Below are positions 1 to 8,292 of a stretch of 64,000 nucleotides of DNA, piece after piece. The stretch covers positions 4,154,001 through 4,218,000 of the forward strand of contig CP118523.1 of NCBI GenBank assembly GCA_029227815.1. The letters are read 5' to 3'. The translations under genes and the position numbers were made by a program. This DNA comes from Clostridiaceae bacterium M8S5. GTDB taxonomy: Bacteria; Bacillota; Clostridia; Tissierellales; MCWD3. How positions within the stretch are numbered: the stretch's first letter is position 1; the number at the start of each line of letters is the position of its first letter. The notes below the pieces were generated by a model. The model was not told the DNA's origin and did not search any database. It saw only the letters and a list, made by a program, of their open reading frames with translations.

Positions 1-1
1 T

Positions 2-337
2 AATATTTTTAACGAAGAACTGGTTAATAAAATAAAAAATGAATTGCCCGAAGATGAAAATTTATATGATTTGGCTGATTTTTTTAAGGTATTTGGTGAT
101 TCTACTCGGATTAAAATACTCTATATACTCTTAAAATCTGAATTATGTGTAAGCGATATATCAAATATATTGAATATAAAGCAATCAGCTATATCTCATC
201 AACTTAGGTTGCTTAAAAAGTCTAGACTAGTAAAGTATAGAAAACAAGGTAAGCTAGTGCTATATTCTCTTGACGATGATCACGTTGTTAAGATACTTGA
301 GCAGGGCTTTAACCACATAAATCATATAAATATATAA
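2..337 (+). CDS. ArsR/SmtB-family metal-sensing repressor (CadC/CzrA type), 5' end outside window
   Basis: The reading frame is open from the first bases of the window, so the N-terminus lies upstream and the TTG at 44 is internal. The visible part is a winged helix typical of the family: KVFGDSTRIKIL, then the recognition helix QSAISHQLRLLK and a wing ending KLVLYSL. The C-terminal helix keeps the D-x-H ... H-x-x-H pattern (DDDH, then HINH) that forms the interfacial zinc site in CzrA. The alpha-3 motif reads ELCVSD, so one of the two cysteines of the CadC ELCVCD site is serine. The gene lies 20 bp before the metal ATPase, so I infer it represses that efflux gene until metal binds. The inducing metal is not decidable from the visible part. 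Confidence 0.88.
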   Translation, partial: NIFNEELVNKIKNELPEDENLYDLADFFKVFGDSTRIKILYILLKSELCVSDISNILNIKQSAISHQLRLLKKSRLVKYRKQGKLVLYSLDDDHVVKILEQGFNHINHINI

Positions 338-357
338 GTTAATGGAGGTGCTAAATT

Positions 358-2910
358 ATGGAACACAAATTTACCTTAAAAAACTTACATTGTAGCAACT
401 GTGCTACAAAAATTGAACGTGCTTTAAATAAGCAAAAATATATAAAAAGCGCTACTATAAATGTTGCTACTAGTAAGTTAAAAATAACTTTAGCAGATGG
501 GATAGATATGTCTTCTAAACTTCAAGATATTGTATCGCTAATTCAATCTGTTGAATCGGATGTTAGTATTGTAGACAGTAAAAATAAAAAACCTACGAGT
601 TCTTGCGGTTGTGGTCAATGCCATCATGATTATCATAGCGAACATAATCACGATGATACTTTTAAAGTTAACAAAGAACACAAATTTACATTAAATAATT
701 TGCATTGTAGCAATTGTGCTGCAAAAATCGAGCGTGCTCTAAACAAGCAATCATATATAAAAAATGCTACTATAAATGTTGCTACTAGTAAGCTAAAAAT
801 AACATTAGCTGATGGATATGATATATCTTCTGAGTTACAAAATATCATATCTCTAATTCAATCTGTTGAGTCTGATGTTAGTATAGCAGAAGGTGACAAA
901 GCTCAAAAAGTAACGAGTTCTTGTGGTTGTAACCACGACCATAACCACTCACATAATCATGAATGTGTCTGTGGATTAGACCATGCTCATACACATGATG
1001 ACCATAATCGTAGTGATAGCCACGGTCATGGTCATGATCATGATCATGATCATAGTCATGATGATAAATTAGATAAAAAAACTATCGCATCACTTATTAT
1101 TGGTAGTATCTTTTTTGCTATAGGTCTTTTATTTAATCTGGATAAAAACATAAAATTAATCATATTTTCTATAGGCTATCTAGTATTTGGTTACAATGTT
1201 TTAATTGATGCTGTAAAAGGGCTATTTAAAGGTAGAATTGTTGACGAAGGTCTACTAATGAGTATAGCATCCCTCAGTGCTTTCTTTATTGGCGAATATC
1301 CCGAAGCACTTGCCGTTATGCTCTTTTATAAGATAGGTCAAATAATGGAAAGCAAAGCTGTAAATCACTCTAGAAACTCTATATCATCTCTAATAGATAT
1401 GAAACCAGAATATGCGAATCTGAAAACAACAAATGGTACTATTAAAGTTGATCCTGAAAGCGTTAATGTAGGCAATTTACTAATTGTAAAATCTGGCGAA
1501 AGAGTACCTCTTGATTCTGTAGTCGTTGAAGGTAAGACTACTTTTGATACTTCTGCTATAACAGGTGAATCCGTACCAAAAAGCATAACCACTGGTGAAA
1601 GTGTATACAGCGGATTCATAAATAAAGGCAATGTTATAACTGTCAAAGTAACTAAAAAATATGAAGATTCAACTATTGCCAGAATACTAGATTTAGTTGA
1701 AAACTCTGCTGATAAAAAAGCTGATACTGAAAAATTTATGACTAAATTTGCCAGGTACTATACACCTTCTGTTGTTATTGTAGCTTTTTTAATAGCTGTT
1801 GTCCCTAGTCTTTTATTTGGAAAGTCATTTTCAACTTGGCTTTATAGAGGGGCTCTTTTCTTAGTTGTATCTTGCCCTTGTGCTTTAGTTGTATCAATAC
1901 CACTCGGTTACTTTGCTGGTATAGGAAAGGCCTCCAGTGTTGGAGTTTTAATTAAAGGTGGTAATTTTCTTGAAGCACTTGCTAATTTAAATAGCATTGT
2001 TTTTGATAAAACAGGAACTTTAACTAAGGGTAATTTTATTGTTTCTTCAGTGGTACCTGAAAATAACTTAGATAAATATAGCCTCCTTTATTACGGTGCA
2101 TATGTTCAAGCTTATTCAAATCATCCTATAGCAAAATCTATCAAAAAGGCTTATGATAAGGATATCGATGAATCTATTATAAAGGATTATAAAGAAAAGG
2201 CAGGCCATGGTGTTGAAGCTATAGTAAATAATAAGTTGGTTACTGCTGGAAATGAAAGGTTCATGAAAACTAAAAACATAAAAATAAATAGAATTGATGC
2301 ATATGGAACTATAGTTTATATGGCTGTTGACGATGTTTATCAAGGTTACATTGTAATAACTGATGAGATTAAAAGAGATTCTAAAGAAGCTATTGATAGC
2401 CTTCAAAAGTTAAACATCAAGAATATCACCATGCTAACTGGCGACAACAAATATACTGCTGATAAAGTAGCTTCTATGCTGAATATACAAGATGTTCACT
2501 CAAATTTATTACCTCAAGACAAGGTTAGCATATTTGAAAATATTCTAGATAAAAATACAAATAATAAATCAGTTGGTTTTGTTGGTGATGGTATAAACGA
2601 TGCCCCAGTACTCGCAAGAGCAGATATAGGGTTTTCTATGGGAGGACTAGGCTCAGATGCTGCAATAGAAGCCTCTGACGTCGTACTAATGACCGATGAG
2701 CTATCAAAAATTCCTCGTGCTATTACAATTGCAAGAAAAACGAGAGCTATAATATGGCAGAACATTATCTTTGCTCTAGGCATCAAATTAATTGTAATGA
2801 TTCTAGGTGTCATAGGACTAGCAAATATGTGGGAAGCTGTATTTGCAGATGTTGGAGTTACTATACTTGCTATATTGAATTCTCTTAGAATTTTAAATAA
2901 AAATTATTAA
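358..2910 (+). CDS. cadA: P1B-type heavy-metal exporting ATPase (Zn/Cd/Pb class)
   Basis: An 850-residue membrane pump for divalent soft metals. There are two HMA domains with CSNC motifs at residues 12-15 and 117-120, each followed by a Cys/His-rich linker; the second linker (about 188-235) is very rich in His-Asp pairs. Then come membrane segments, the actuator TGES (402-405), the ion-path CPC (506-508), the phosphorylation motif DKTGT (550-554), an HP motif (SNHP, 587-590), TGDN (694-697) and GDGINDAP (743-750). The last membrane segments carry DVG (830-832), the mark of the Zn/Cd/Pb subgroup. A good Shine-Dalgarno (GGAGGTG) precedes the ATG. It is the likely partner of the upstream CadC/CzrA-like repressor. 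The two HMA modules are near-copies, also at the DNA level. Confidence 0.95.
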   Translation: MEHKFTLKNLHCSNCATKIERALNKQKYIKSATINVATSKLKITLADGIDMSSKLQDIVSLIQSVESDVSIVDSKNKKPTSSCGCGQCHHDYHSEHNHDDTFKVNKEHKFTLNNLHCSNCAAKIERALNKQSYIKNATINVATSKLKITLADGYDISSELQNIISLIQSVESDVSIAEGDKAQKVTSSCGCNHDHNHSHNHECVCGLDHAHTHDDHNRSDSHGHGHDHDHDHSHDDKLDKKTIASLIIGSIFFAIGLLFNLDKNIKLIIFSIGYLVFGYNVLIDAVKGLFKGRIVDEGLLMSIASLSAFFIGEYPEALAVMLFYKIGQIMESKAVNHSRNSISSLIDMKPEYANLKTTNGTIKVDPESVNVGNLLIVKSGERVPLDSVVVEGKTTFDTSAITGESVPKSITTGESVYSGFINKGNVITVKVTKKYEDSTIARILDLVENSADKKADTEKFMTKFARYYTPSVVIVAFLIAVVPSLLFGKSFSTWLYRGALFLVVSCPCALVVSIPLGYFAGIGKASSVGVLIKGGNFLEALANLNSIVFDKTGTLTKGNFIVSSVVPENNLDKYSLLYYGAYVQAYSNHPIAKSIKKAYDKDIDESIIKDYKEKAGHGVEAIVNNKLVTAGNERFMKTKNIKINRIDAYGTIVYMAVDDVYQGYIVITDEIKRDSKEAIDSLQKLNIKNITMLTGDNKYTADKVASMLNIQDVHSNLLPQDKVSIFENILDKNTNNKSVGFVGDGINDAPVLARADIGFSMGGLGSDAAIEASDVVLMTDELSKIPRAITIARKTRAIIWQNIIFALGIKLIVMILGVIGLANMWEAVFADVGVTILAILNSLRILNKNY
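361..890 (+). repeat. Tandem duplication of the HMA-coding module inside the metal ATPase gene
   Basis: The DNA from about 361 to 575 recurs from 676 to about 890 with high nucleotide identity, including mostly shared third positions across the CSNC region and the ATINVATSKLKITLADG segment. This points to a recent in-gene duplication rather than an ancient two-domain architecture. Confidence 0.8.
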
Positions 2911-2911
2911 T

Positions 2912-2954
2912 AAAAAATAAGAGGTGTGTCTTTTTAGACAGCCTCTTATTTTTT
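2912..2954. terminator. Bidirectional intrinsic terminator between cadA and the convergent SurA-like gene
   Basis: An inverted repeat, AAAATAAGAGG then TGTCT, a T-rich loop, AGACA and CCTCTTATTTT, with A-tract and T-tract flanks on both sides. It sits between two convergent genes and can serve both. Confidence 0.85.
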
Positions 2955-2972
2955 ATATAATTAAGTGTATCT

Positions 2973-4016
2973 TTATTCTTTTGTTTGCTGAAATATTAGG
3001 ATTTTACTCGCGTCTCCTTTAACCAAATAATACTTTATAAAAGTTTTATTATAGTGGTCATTAAAAACTTCTTCTATATCAATTTTATCAAATATCTCAG
3101 TTTTTATTTGAGGCTCTTTTGAAAATTTATCTCGAGTACTATCTATTGTTGCTTCTATCTGTTTACCATTGTATTTTAAATGTATTATAATAGCATCCCC
3201 TTCTTTTGTAAACGTAACAATTCTAATTTTACTAGTGTTTTTGTTGTTTATATCTTTAACAAAAGCATCTAACAATTCTTTATTGTAGGTTTTATCATGT
3301 GTCCAAATTATATCATTATTTGCTACTGCCATTTCATAAGTATACAATTCAGGTAATTTTGTTAGGTTATCATCTTCGTAAAAATACTCTATATTATATT
3401 TCTTTGATAACAAATCAACCCATGTATCGAAGTAATCATTTATTTTTGATTTGTTCTTTAAGTACATCAATTGCTGTGTTAATGATTCTATCTCCTTCTT
3501 AGAAAGCTTTTTTATATCTACATCGTAATATTGAGGTATTTCCCTTATTATTCTACTTTTATTCACTGGATTCTCTTTATAATATTTTTGAACAACTCTT
3601 TCTTTCATAGCATCAAATATATATTTATTTCTTAGTTTTTGTTTATAATTTTCTTCTGACTCATATTGTTTTATTACAATTTCATATAAGTCAGCATGTT
3701 CATTCTTAAGTGTCATTATTGATTTTTCTAATTCATCATCAGATATTTCAATTCCAATAGTTTTTGCTTCTTGTATTACAATCATTTCCTTTATTGCAGC
3801 ATTGATTATGTCCTTTTCTGTTATATTGTTACTACTTGAAGTATTTGAATTTAACTTTATAACTCTTTCTATGTCTTCTCTATAAATTGGCTCATTATTT
3901 ACTTTAGCTACTATTTTATTGCTTTCTTCAATACGTTTATAGCCTATGTAAAATACCCCTACAATAATAATTATGCATACAATTGCTAAAACCTTATTTG
4001 TCTTACCTGAAAACAC
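2973..4016 (-). CDS. Membrane-anchored SurA_N-like protein (foldase-related, no PPIase domain seen)
   Basis: 347 residues starting at a GTG with a clear upstream GGAGGTGA. An N-terminal hydrophobic segment (about 8-27) is followed by AKVNNEPIYREDIERV, the typical opening of SurA/PrsA N-terminal chaperone domains, then a helical region with conserved KEMIVIQEAK and EISDDELE. The second half (about 190-340) has no rotamase motif that I can recognise. By family knowledge it would sit outside the membrane and help a secreted protein fold or bind peptides. It follows the metzincin protease gene on the same strand, which could be a client, but a hairpin separates them. Confidence 0.68.
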   Translation of the reverse strand: MFSGKTNKVLAIVCIIIIVGVFYIGYKRIEESNKIVAKVNNEPIYREDIERVIKLNSNTSSSNNITEKDIINAAIKEMIVIQEAKTIGIEISDDELEKSIMTLKNEHADLYEIVIKQYESEENYKQKLRNKYIFDAMKERVVQKYYKENPVNKSRIIREIPQYYDVDIKKLSKKEIESLTQQLMYLKNKSKINDYFDTWVDLLSKKYNIEYFYEDDNLTKLPELYTYEMAVANNDIIWTHDKTYNKELLDAFVKDINNKNTSKIRIVTFTKEGDAIIIHLKYNGKQIEATIDSTRDKFSKEPQIKTEIFDKIDIEEVFNDHYNKTFIKYYLVKGDASKILIFQQTKE

Positions 4017-4064
4017 TACTTCACCTCCATTTATATTGTGTCTGTATAAAATCAGTTATATTAA

Positions 4065-4086
4065 GGGATGCCTTTTAAGGCATCCC
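4065..4086 (-). terminator. Palindromic terminator after the metzincin gene
   Basis: Stem GGGATGCC / GGCATCCC with a 6-base TTTTAA loop, 11 bp past the protease stop codon on the minus strand. The trailing T-run is weak. A sister palindrome with almost the same arm follows the DUF1540 gene at 5432. Confidence 0.6.
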
Positions 4087-4096
4087 AAACTGTATC

Positions 4097-4813
4097 CTAA
4101 TATTTACTCTTATTACTATACCATTGGTTATAATGTCCAGTACAGAACTTGCCTATATATCCAAATCCCGTTGCAGTCATTACACAATTACTTCCATCAT
4201 ATGAAGGATCTGATTCATCTTGACAATGGGATAATCCATAGTTATGTCCAACTTCATGCTGAACTGTTTCAGCATTTATATTATATCCATTATCAAATAT
4301 TATACATCCCGGTTCACCTAAATATCCCATTCCAGCTACAGAGGCATCGCTAGGCTTCCTTCCAGAGAAAGCAATCATTAAATCAGCACCACCTGTTCCA
4401 TGTTCATCATATGCCTCATCTAGTAACCCAATAGCGGTTGTCTGTGAAGATGACCATGCTGGCTGAGATGTTACAGTAAAATCAATTCCAAATTTTGATA
4501 GCAGTTCATCATCTGCTCGCTCAACTGATTTATATGCTTCATTTTTCCATGATGAATATTTGCTTCTCCATTCATCATCACAAGGTGTTGTAACTTTAAC
4601 TGTTATTGACGCTATCATTACAAATGCATTTTTTCCATATTCATATACTGGTTGTCCTACATCAACAGTTTTTAACGACTCGTTAGGAGATTTTAACTTG
4701 CTTACTACTTCTAAATTGGTATTTACCCCGCTGTGCGCTACTACTTTTGTCACTGCTAACGGATTCAACACAAACAGAATTGAAAGTGTAAAAATTAAAA
4801 TTTTCTTTAACAA
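4097..4813 (-). CDS. Secreted zinc metalloprotease of the metzincin type
   Basis: 238 residues. The start is a TTG at 4813 placed 8 bases after AGGAGG. A classical signal peptide (KK, hydrophobic core, cleavage near residue 26 after VVA) makes it an exported protein. The zinc motif HEVGHNYGLSHC (186-197) has the three histidines and glutamate of metzincins, and a following CVM (M212) fits the Met-turn. Several cysteines (C79, C170, C197, C210, C224) suggest disulfides after export. The pre-catalytic region (about 65-185) resembles reprolysin-like folds. The substrate is unknown. I infer an extracellular protease; the exact MEROPS family needs a profile search. Confidence 0.82.
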   Translation of the reverse strand: MLKKILIFTLSILFVLNPLAVTKVVAHSGVNTNLEVVSKLKSPNESLKTVDVGQPVYEYGKNAFVMIASITVKVTTPCDDEWRSKYSSWKNEAYKSVERADDELLSKFGIDFTVTSQPAWSSSQTTAIGLLDEAYDEHGTGGADLMIAFSGRKPSDASVAGMGYLGEPGCIIFDNGYNINAETVQHEVGHNYGLSHCQDESDPSYDGSNCVMTATGFGYIGKFCTGHYNQWYSNKSKY

Positions 4814-4839
4814 AAAAATTACCTCCTATATTTTCTTAT

Positions 4840-5040
4840 TTTACTTATCATAAATTAGAGAAATTATATGCTTTGTCTGCTTCAACTTCTTTTCCGATCA
4901 TACCATAATACTTTGGATTACTCTTATATAGAGTTCATCAATTGTATAATAACTTGGATAAATCATTGTAATATCTATAGCTCGATTTCATTAAGTCGCT
5001 AAACCATACAATTCTTTGAATTATCTTTAAAAAATTTAAG
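4840..5040 (-). pseudogene. Possible decayed coding remnant, unrecognised
   Basis: On the minus strand short open pieces in different frames abut: one reads DLMKSSYRYYNDLSKLL before a stop, another IYPSYYTIDEL, and a third KSNPKYYGMIGKEVEADK ending at a TGA. The residues look protein-like, but no piece has a start and ribosome site. This may be a broken gene or chance in AT-rich DNA. The rest of the 4814-5264 gap holds only AT-rich sequence, with no gene visible. Confidence 0.22.
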
Positions 5041-5264
5041 AAGACAATCAAATAACAATTTAATTTTGTATATTAGGTTCAGATATAAATAAAAATTTGA
5101 TAAGCTTATCTATTTTTAGTATATATCCATAATATGTAATTCGTCAAGATTTTTTTACATTTTTGTAACATTTATTTTGGTTTATATTTGAATTAATTTT
5201 TTTTAAGAATAAAAAATCTTATATGTCTAATAATATTTGTGAAACCTTTTAAGGAGGTGAATTT

Positions 5265-5423
5265 ATGCATAGTAATGAATGTATTGGATGTACAGTAACT
5301 GAATGTAAATATCATGCTAAAACTGTACAGCAATGTACACTTCCTCACATTCAGGTTGTTAAACATGGCGGTGAATGCTGTAGTAAGGAACATACTGATT
5401 GTGGTAGTTTTGAGAGAGGTTAA
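5265..5423 (+). CDS. DUF1540 small cysteine-rich protein
   Basis: 52 residues with an excellent ribosome site (AAGGAGGTGAATTT before the ATG). Cysteines stand at 6, 9, 14, 24, 38, 39 and 46. The pattern C-x2-C-x4-C-K-Y ... C ... ending TDCGSFE matches the DUF1540 family, small Firmicutes proteins of unknown function that probably bind a metal through the cysteines. A perfect hairpin follows directly, so it appears to be a single-gene unit. No partner is evident from the neighbours. Confidence 0.82.
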   Translation: MHSNECIGCTVTECKYHAKTVQQCTLPHIQVVKHGGECCSKEHTDCGSFERG

Positions 5424-5431
5424 AACTAGTC

Positions 5432-5455
5432 GGGGATGTCTTATAAGACATCCCC
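5432..5455 (+). terminator. Perfect 24-bp palindrome, terminator of the DUF1540 gene
   Basis: Arms GGGGATGTC and GACATCCCC around TTATAA, starting 8 bp after the stop codon. It resembles the palindrome at 4065-4086, differing mainly at one base pair of the arm. Confidence 0.65.
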
Positions 5456-5782
5456 AAATTCTTTCCATGAAACATTACAATTCATCTCGTTTTAAATCTT
5501 ATTCACATTGAGTATTATATTTATACCAAAATTTTTGTTTTTCCATAATCATATTTTCTTATAATAATATTTCAGCTTTAAAAGTACTTTTCTCTCATTT
5601 ATATTGATTTTTCATATCCTTTTGTACAACAATTTCATAATATAATAATTATTCGTTCATCTTTTTTTGTACTTGTATAAAAGATTCTAAGAAAAAATAT
5701 ACTCAATAGCAAGTAAATTGAACTATTAATACATTATATTTTTTAAATTTAACTGCCTTGAGCTCCATTACAAAAATTATTT
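5456..5782. other. AT-rich intergenic stretch with no gene seen
   Basis: Both strands are closed by frequent stops and no ribosome site plus start is visible. It holds only the upstream flank of the SipW-cluster promoter. Confidence 0.6.
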
Positions 5783-5812
5783 TTGACTTTTTTAACCAAT
5801 TATGTTTATATA
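5783..5812 (+). promoter_or_regulatory. Candidate promoter of the SipW/TasA-like cluster
   Basis: A TTGACT box at 5783-5788 is followed after 18 bases by TATATA at 5807-5812. This predicts a start near 5819 and a leader of about 145 nt. An inverted repeat (TTGTAGT-CT-ACTACAA) lies in this leader at 5835-5850. Confidence 0.45.
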
Positions 5813-5834
5813 TATATGTGTACATGTTTTTTTG

Positions 5835-5850
5835 TTGTAGTCTACTACAA
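5835..5850. promoter_or_regulatory. Inverted repeat in the leader of the SipW cluster, possible operator
   Basis: TTGTAGT and ACTACAA separated by CT, just downstream of the predicted transcription start. It could be a protein binding site, or a small hairpin in the leader RNA. Confidence 0.35.
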
Positions 5851-5963
5851 TCAAAGTACTATCATATAAACAAGCATTTTCTCTTATTGGAATAAATATA
5901 TTTACATTCTAATATAATTTAAGAAGAAGTATACCAAAAAAAACGTACAAAGGAGGCTATCCC

Positions 5964-6362
5964 TTGAAAGTTCTTGTGGTTGATGATCATCCTATCATTA
6001 GAAAAAATATAAGCTCGATATTATCACTTGATCACAATATTGATAGAATTTTTTATGCTTCTAATGTACATGATGCTGTACAAATGGTAAAAATCCATAA
6101 TCCTGAAATGGTTTTTATTGATTTGAGATTAGGAAAGGAAAGTGGTCTTGATATAATCAGTAAAACTAGAAAATATGATATAAAAAGCAGTTTTGTAATA
6201 CTTTCTAATTCTACTAAAATAGAAGATTTTAATAAAGCTAAAAAATTTGATATAGATGGTTATATCTATAAAAAGAGTTCACCTAAAAATCTATTAAACG
6301 CTATTAAAATAATTAAAAACAATAAAAAATACTACGATCCAAAGGTATACAAAAATCTATAG
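5964..6362 (+). CDS. Receiver-only response regulator (NarL/FixJ-type receiver, no output domain)
   Basis: 132 residues from a TTG start with AAAGGAGG upstream. The receiver is complete: acidic pair D7-D8, phospho-acceptor D53 in FIDLRLG, switch S81 and the conserved lysine near 103-104. The helix pattern is like NarL receivers, but the protein stops in the linker (YYDPKVYKNL) where an HTH would begin. It is the first gene of the cluster, 10 bp before a TasA-like gene, so it may control secretion or assembly through protein contacts. It could also be a truncated NarL regulator. No histidine kinase lies next to it. Confidence 0.78.
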   Translation: MKVLVVDDHPIIRKNISSILSLDHNIDRIFYASNVHDAVQMVKIHNPEMVFIDLRLGKESGLDIISKTRKYDIKSSFVILSNSTKIEDFNKAKKFDIDGYIYKKSSPKNLLNAIKIIKNNKKYYDPKVYKNL

Positions 6363-6372
6363 AGGTGTTCGT

Positions 6373-6831
6373 ATGAGAAGAAAAAGTACTCAGATATTTA
6401 AAGTACACGTATTGATTATCACAGCTATTATATCTCTTAATGTAATTGGTATAGCCTATGCACATTGGAATGGCACGTTTAAATCAATAAATAAAATTTC
6501 TATGGGTGACATTGACCCTCAATTTTGTGGTGCTTATGCTAACAATCTTTCTTGCACCTATAGTGCTAATGAACTTAATATTAACGGTACTATTACTATA
6601 ACTGATGAAAAAAGCTCTCCAAGGGAAATGATTATTACTTATTTTATTAGAAATAACGGTAGTACCCCAATAAAATGCATAACCAAAAATAGTGAGGTTT
6701 ATTTACAGACGTCACTAATTAAAAAACATAAGCAAAATCGTGGACATGTAGTTTTAACTCTTAATGGAGAAGATGAATATATAAATAAAACATATACCAT
6801 TATAGCTGAACAGGCAAATTTAGTTCCTTAA
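6373..6831 (+). CDS. SipW-dependent-type secreted protein (TasA/camelysin-like), divergent member
   Basis: 152 residues. A basic N-terminus and hydrophobic core end in GIAYAHWNGTF, the pattern of SipW-type signal peptides where cleavage follows YA and a W-x-x-x-F motif opens the mature protein. The mature part is beta-rich (ELNINGTITITDE, MIITYFIRNNGSTPIKCI) with three cysteines. It lacks the C-terminal DYNFMQANIWTK block shared by the other two members of the cluster, so I infer a different structural role such as an anchor or initiator. The next gene starts 17 bp downstream. Confidence 0.72.
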   Translation: MRRKSTQIFKVHVLIITAIISLNVIGIAYAHWNGTFKSINKISMGDIDPQFCGAYANNLSCTYSANELNINGTITITDEKSSPREMIITYFIRNNGSTPIKCITKNSEVYLQTSLIKKHKQNRGHVVLTLNGEDEYINKTYTIIAEQANLVP

Positions 6832-6848
6832 TAGCAAGGAGGTATTTA

Positions 6849-7025
6849 ATGAAAAAAATAATTGTATTATTGATTAGCGTATTATTATTTATTATTCTTT
6901 TAATACCTGTATCATGCTCTTGGTTTGAAGTATTGACTATTAATGTTAATGTAACTGTGAAAAAGCAACTGCCCACTAAAACTGATAAAATAATTGATAA
7001 TACTAAAAATCTACCAATTGAGTAA
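6849..7025 (+). CDS. Small secreted or lipoprotein-like peptide of the SipW cluster
   Basis: 58 residues with AAGGAGG upstream and an ATG at 6849. The N-terminal half is a hydrophobic signal segment (MKKIIVLLIS...) reaching PVSCSW; the cysteine is placed like a lipobox, but the -3 residue is proline, so lipidation is uncertain. The remainder is a short hydrophilic tail rich in Asn, Lys and Thr. It sits between a TasA-like gene and the signal peptidase with about 16-bp gaps, and is clearly in the same transcript. No family is recognised. Confidence 0.6.
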   Translation: MKKIIVLLISVLLFIILLIPVSCSWFEVLTINVNVTVKKQLPTKTDKIIDNTKNLPIE

Positions 7026-7040
7026 TTGGAGGATATCACT

Positions 7041-8225
7041 ATGAAATATGTTAAACCCACTTACCCATCTATAAAAAGAACACTACTAATCATAAGTTCA
7101 TTATTATTAATATACATTGTCAAAAATACAATATATATCACAAGTATCACCTATATGCCATATATAGTTATGCTTGTTCTTTGGACTAGCTTGTGTATAT
7201 ATATTATCAATTTACCTAGCCCTAGAATAAACGGTGTTCTAAAGTTGAAACCATTTGTATATCTATGGTCGTTTAATTTTGCTATTATTTTTATTGTGGT
7301 ACAAACATTTTTTGGATTATTTATTGATGGGTTTGGTAAAAGTCCTTATGATCATTCTGCAATAGGAATTCTCACGAATATTACTATGGTAAGTATTGCA
7401 ATTATTGGAAAAGAGCTTGCTAGGAATCATTTGTTAAATACTAAAAACCAGACTAATAGAGTATTGACCATCATATTAATATCTAGTTTTTATACATTAA
7501 TAAGCACAACTTTTAATAGCTTTACATCAGTTTCAACAAAGATAGAAATAACAAAACTACTTGGACAAAACATCCTGCCTCTCTTTAGTCATAATCTAGT
7601 AGCTTCATATTTATGTATGTTTGGAGGCCCTATTCCTTCAATAATTTACTTAACAATAATTGAATATTTTCAATGGTTATGCCCAGTACTTCCCAATCTA
7701 AAATGGATTAATCAATGTTTAGTTGGTATTCTTTGCCCTATTTATAGCATAATAATACTTCAAGACCAATATTATAAGCAACTTAAAGTTAAAACTAATA
7801 CTAAGGGGGAAGGTACTATAGGTTGGATACTGATAAGTATTTTTTCAGTATTTTTAGTATGGTTTAGCGTAGGAATATTTTCAGTATATCCTATGGTTGT
7901 TGCCACTGGTAGTATGGAACCTATTATATATCCAGGCGATGTCGCAATAATTAAAGAGCTTGGTAAATCAACACCAAACATTGGAGATATAATTCAATTT
8001 GAAAAGAAGGGTGTATTTATATGCCATAGGGTAATTGGTACAAAAAATATCAGCAATCAAATACAGTATATTACCAAAGGTGACAATAACACAATCGCTG
8101 ACATAGACCCTGTTGCAATTGAAAATATCAAAGGTAAAGTAACATTTATTATCCCTAAAATCGGATATCCAACATTATTTATAAAACAAAATAAGAACAC
8201 AGACACAAATGACTTTCAATATTAA
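7041..8225 (+). CDS. SipW-type signal peptidase I with a large N-terminal membrane domain
   Basis: The ATG at 7041 is chosen because TTGGAGGA just upstream is its ribosome site; the in-frame TTG at 7026 overlaps that site. 394 residues. Residues 1 to about 250 form several membrane helices. The catalytic domain begins near 260 with another helix and carries the nucleophile in VATGSMEP (S291), a YPGD box (297-300) and HRV (H329). The serine-histidine pair, with no lysine box seen, is the ER/SipW type. KGDNN (346-350) is the usual late motif. It probably cleaves the TasA-like proteins encoded on both sides. B. subtilis SipW is much shorter, so the membrane extension is notable. Confidence 0.88.
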   Translation: MKYVKPTYPSIKRTLLIISSLLLIYIVKNTIYITSITYMPYIVMLVLWTSLCIYIINLPSPRINGVLKLKPFVYLWSFNFAIIFIVVQTFFGLFIDGFGKSPYDHSAIGILTNITMVSIAIIGKELARNHLLNTKNQTNRVLTIILISSFYTLISTTFNSFTSVSTKIEITKLLGQNILPLFSHNLVASYLCMFGGPIPSIIYLTIIEYFQWLCPVLPNLKWINQCLVGILCPIYSIIILQDQYYKQLKVKTNTKGEGTIGWILISIFSVFLVWFSVGIFSVYPMVVATGSMEPIIYPGDVAIIKELGKSTPNIGDIIQFEKKGVFICHRVIGTKNISNQIQYITKGDNNTIADIDPVAIENIKGKVTFIIPKIGYPTLFIKQNKNTDTNDFQY

Positions 8226-8292
8226 TATAATATATCCAAATCAAATATTGTAAAAAAATAAAAATATTTTATAAAATTAGGAGGTTTTTTAT

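Noticed and set aside
5193..5468. A 91-codon minus-strand frame over the DUF1540 gene
   Set aside because: It is antisense to a well-supported gene, has no ribosome site and reads through the terminator palindrome.
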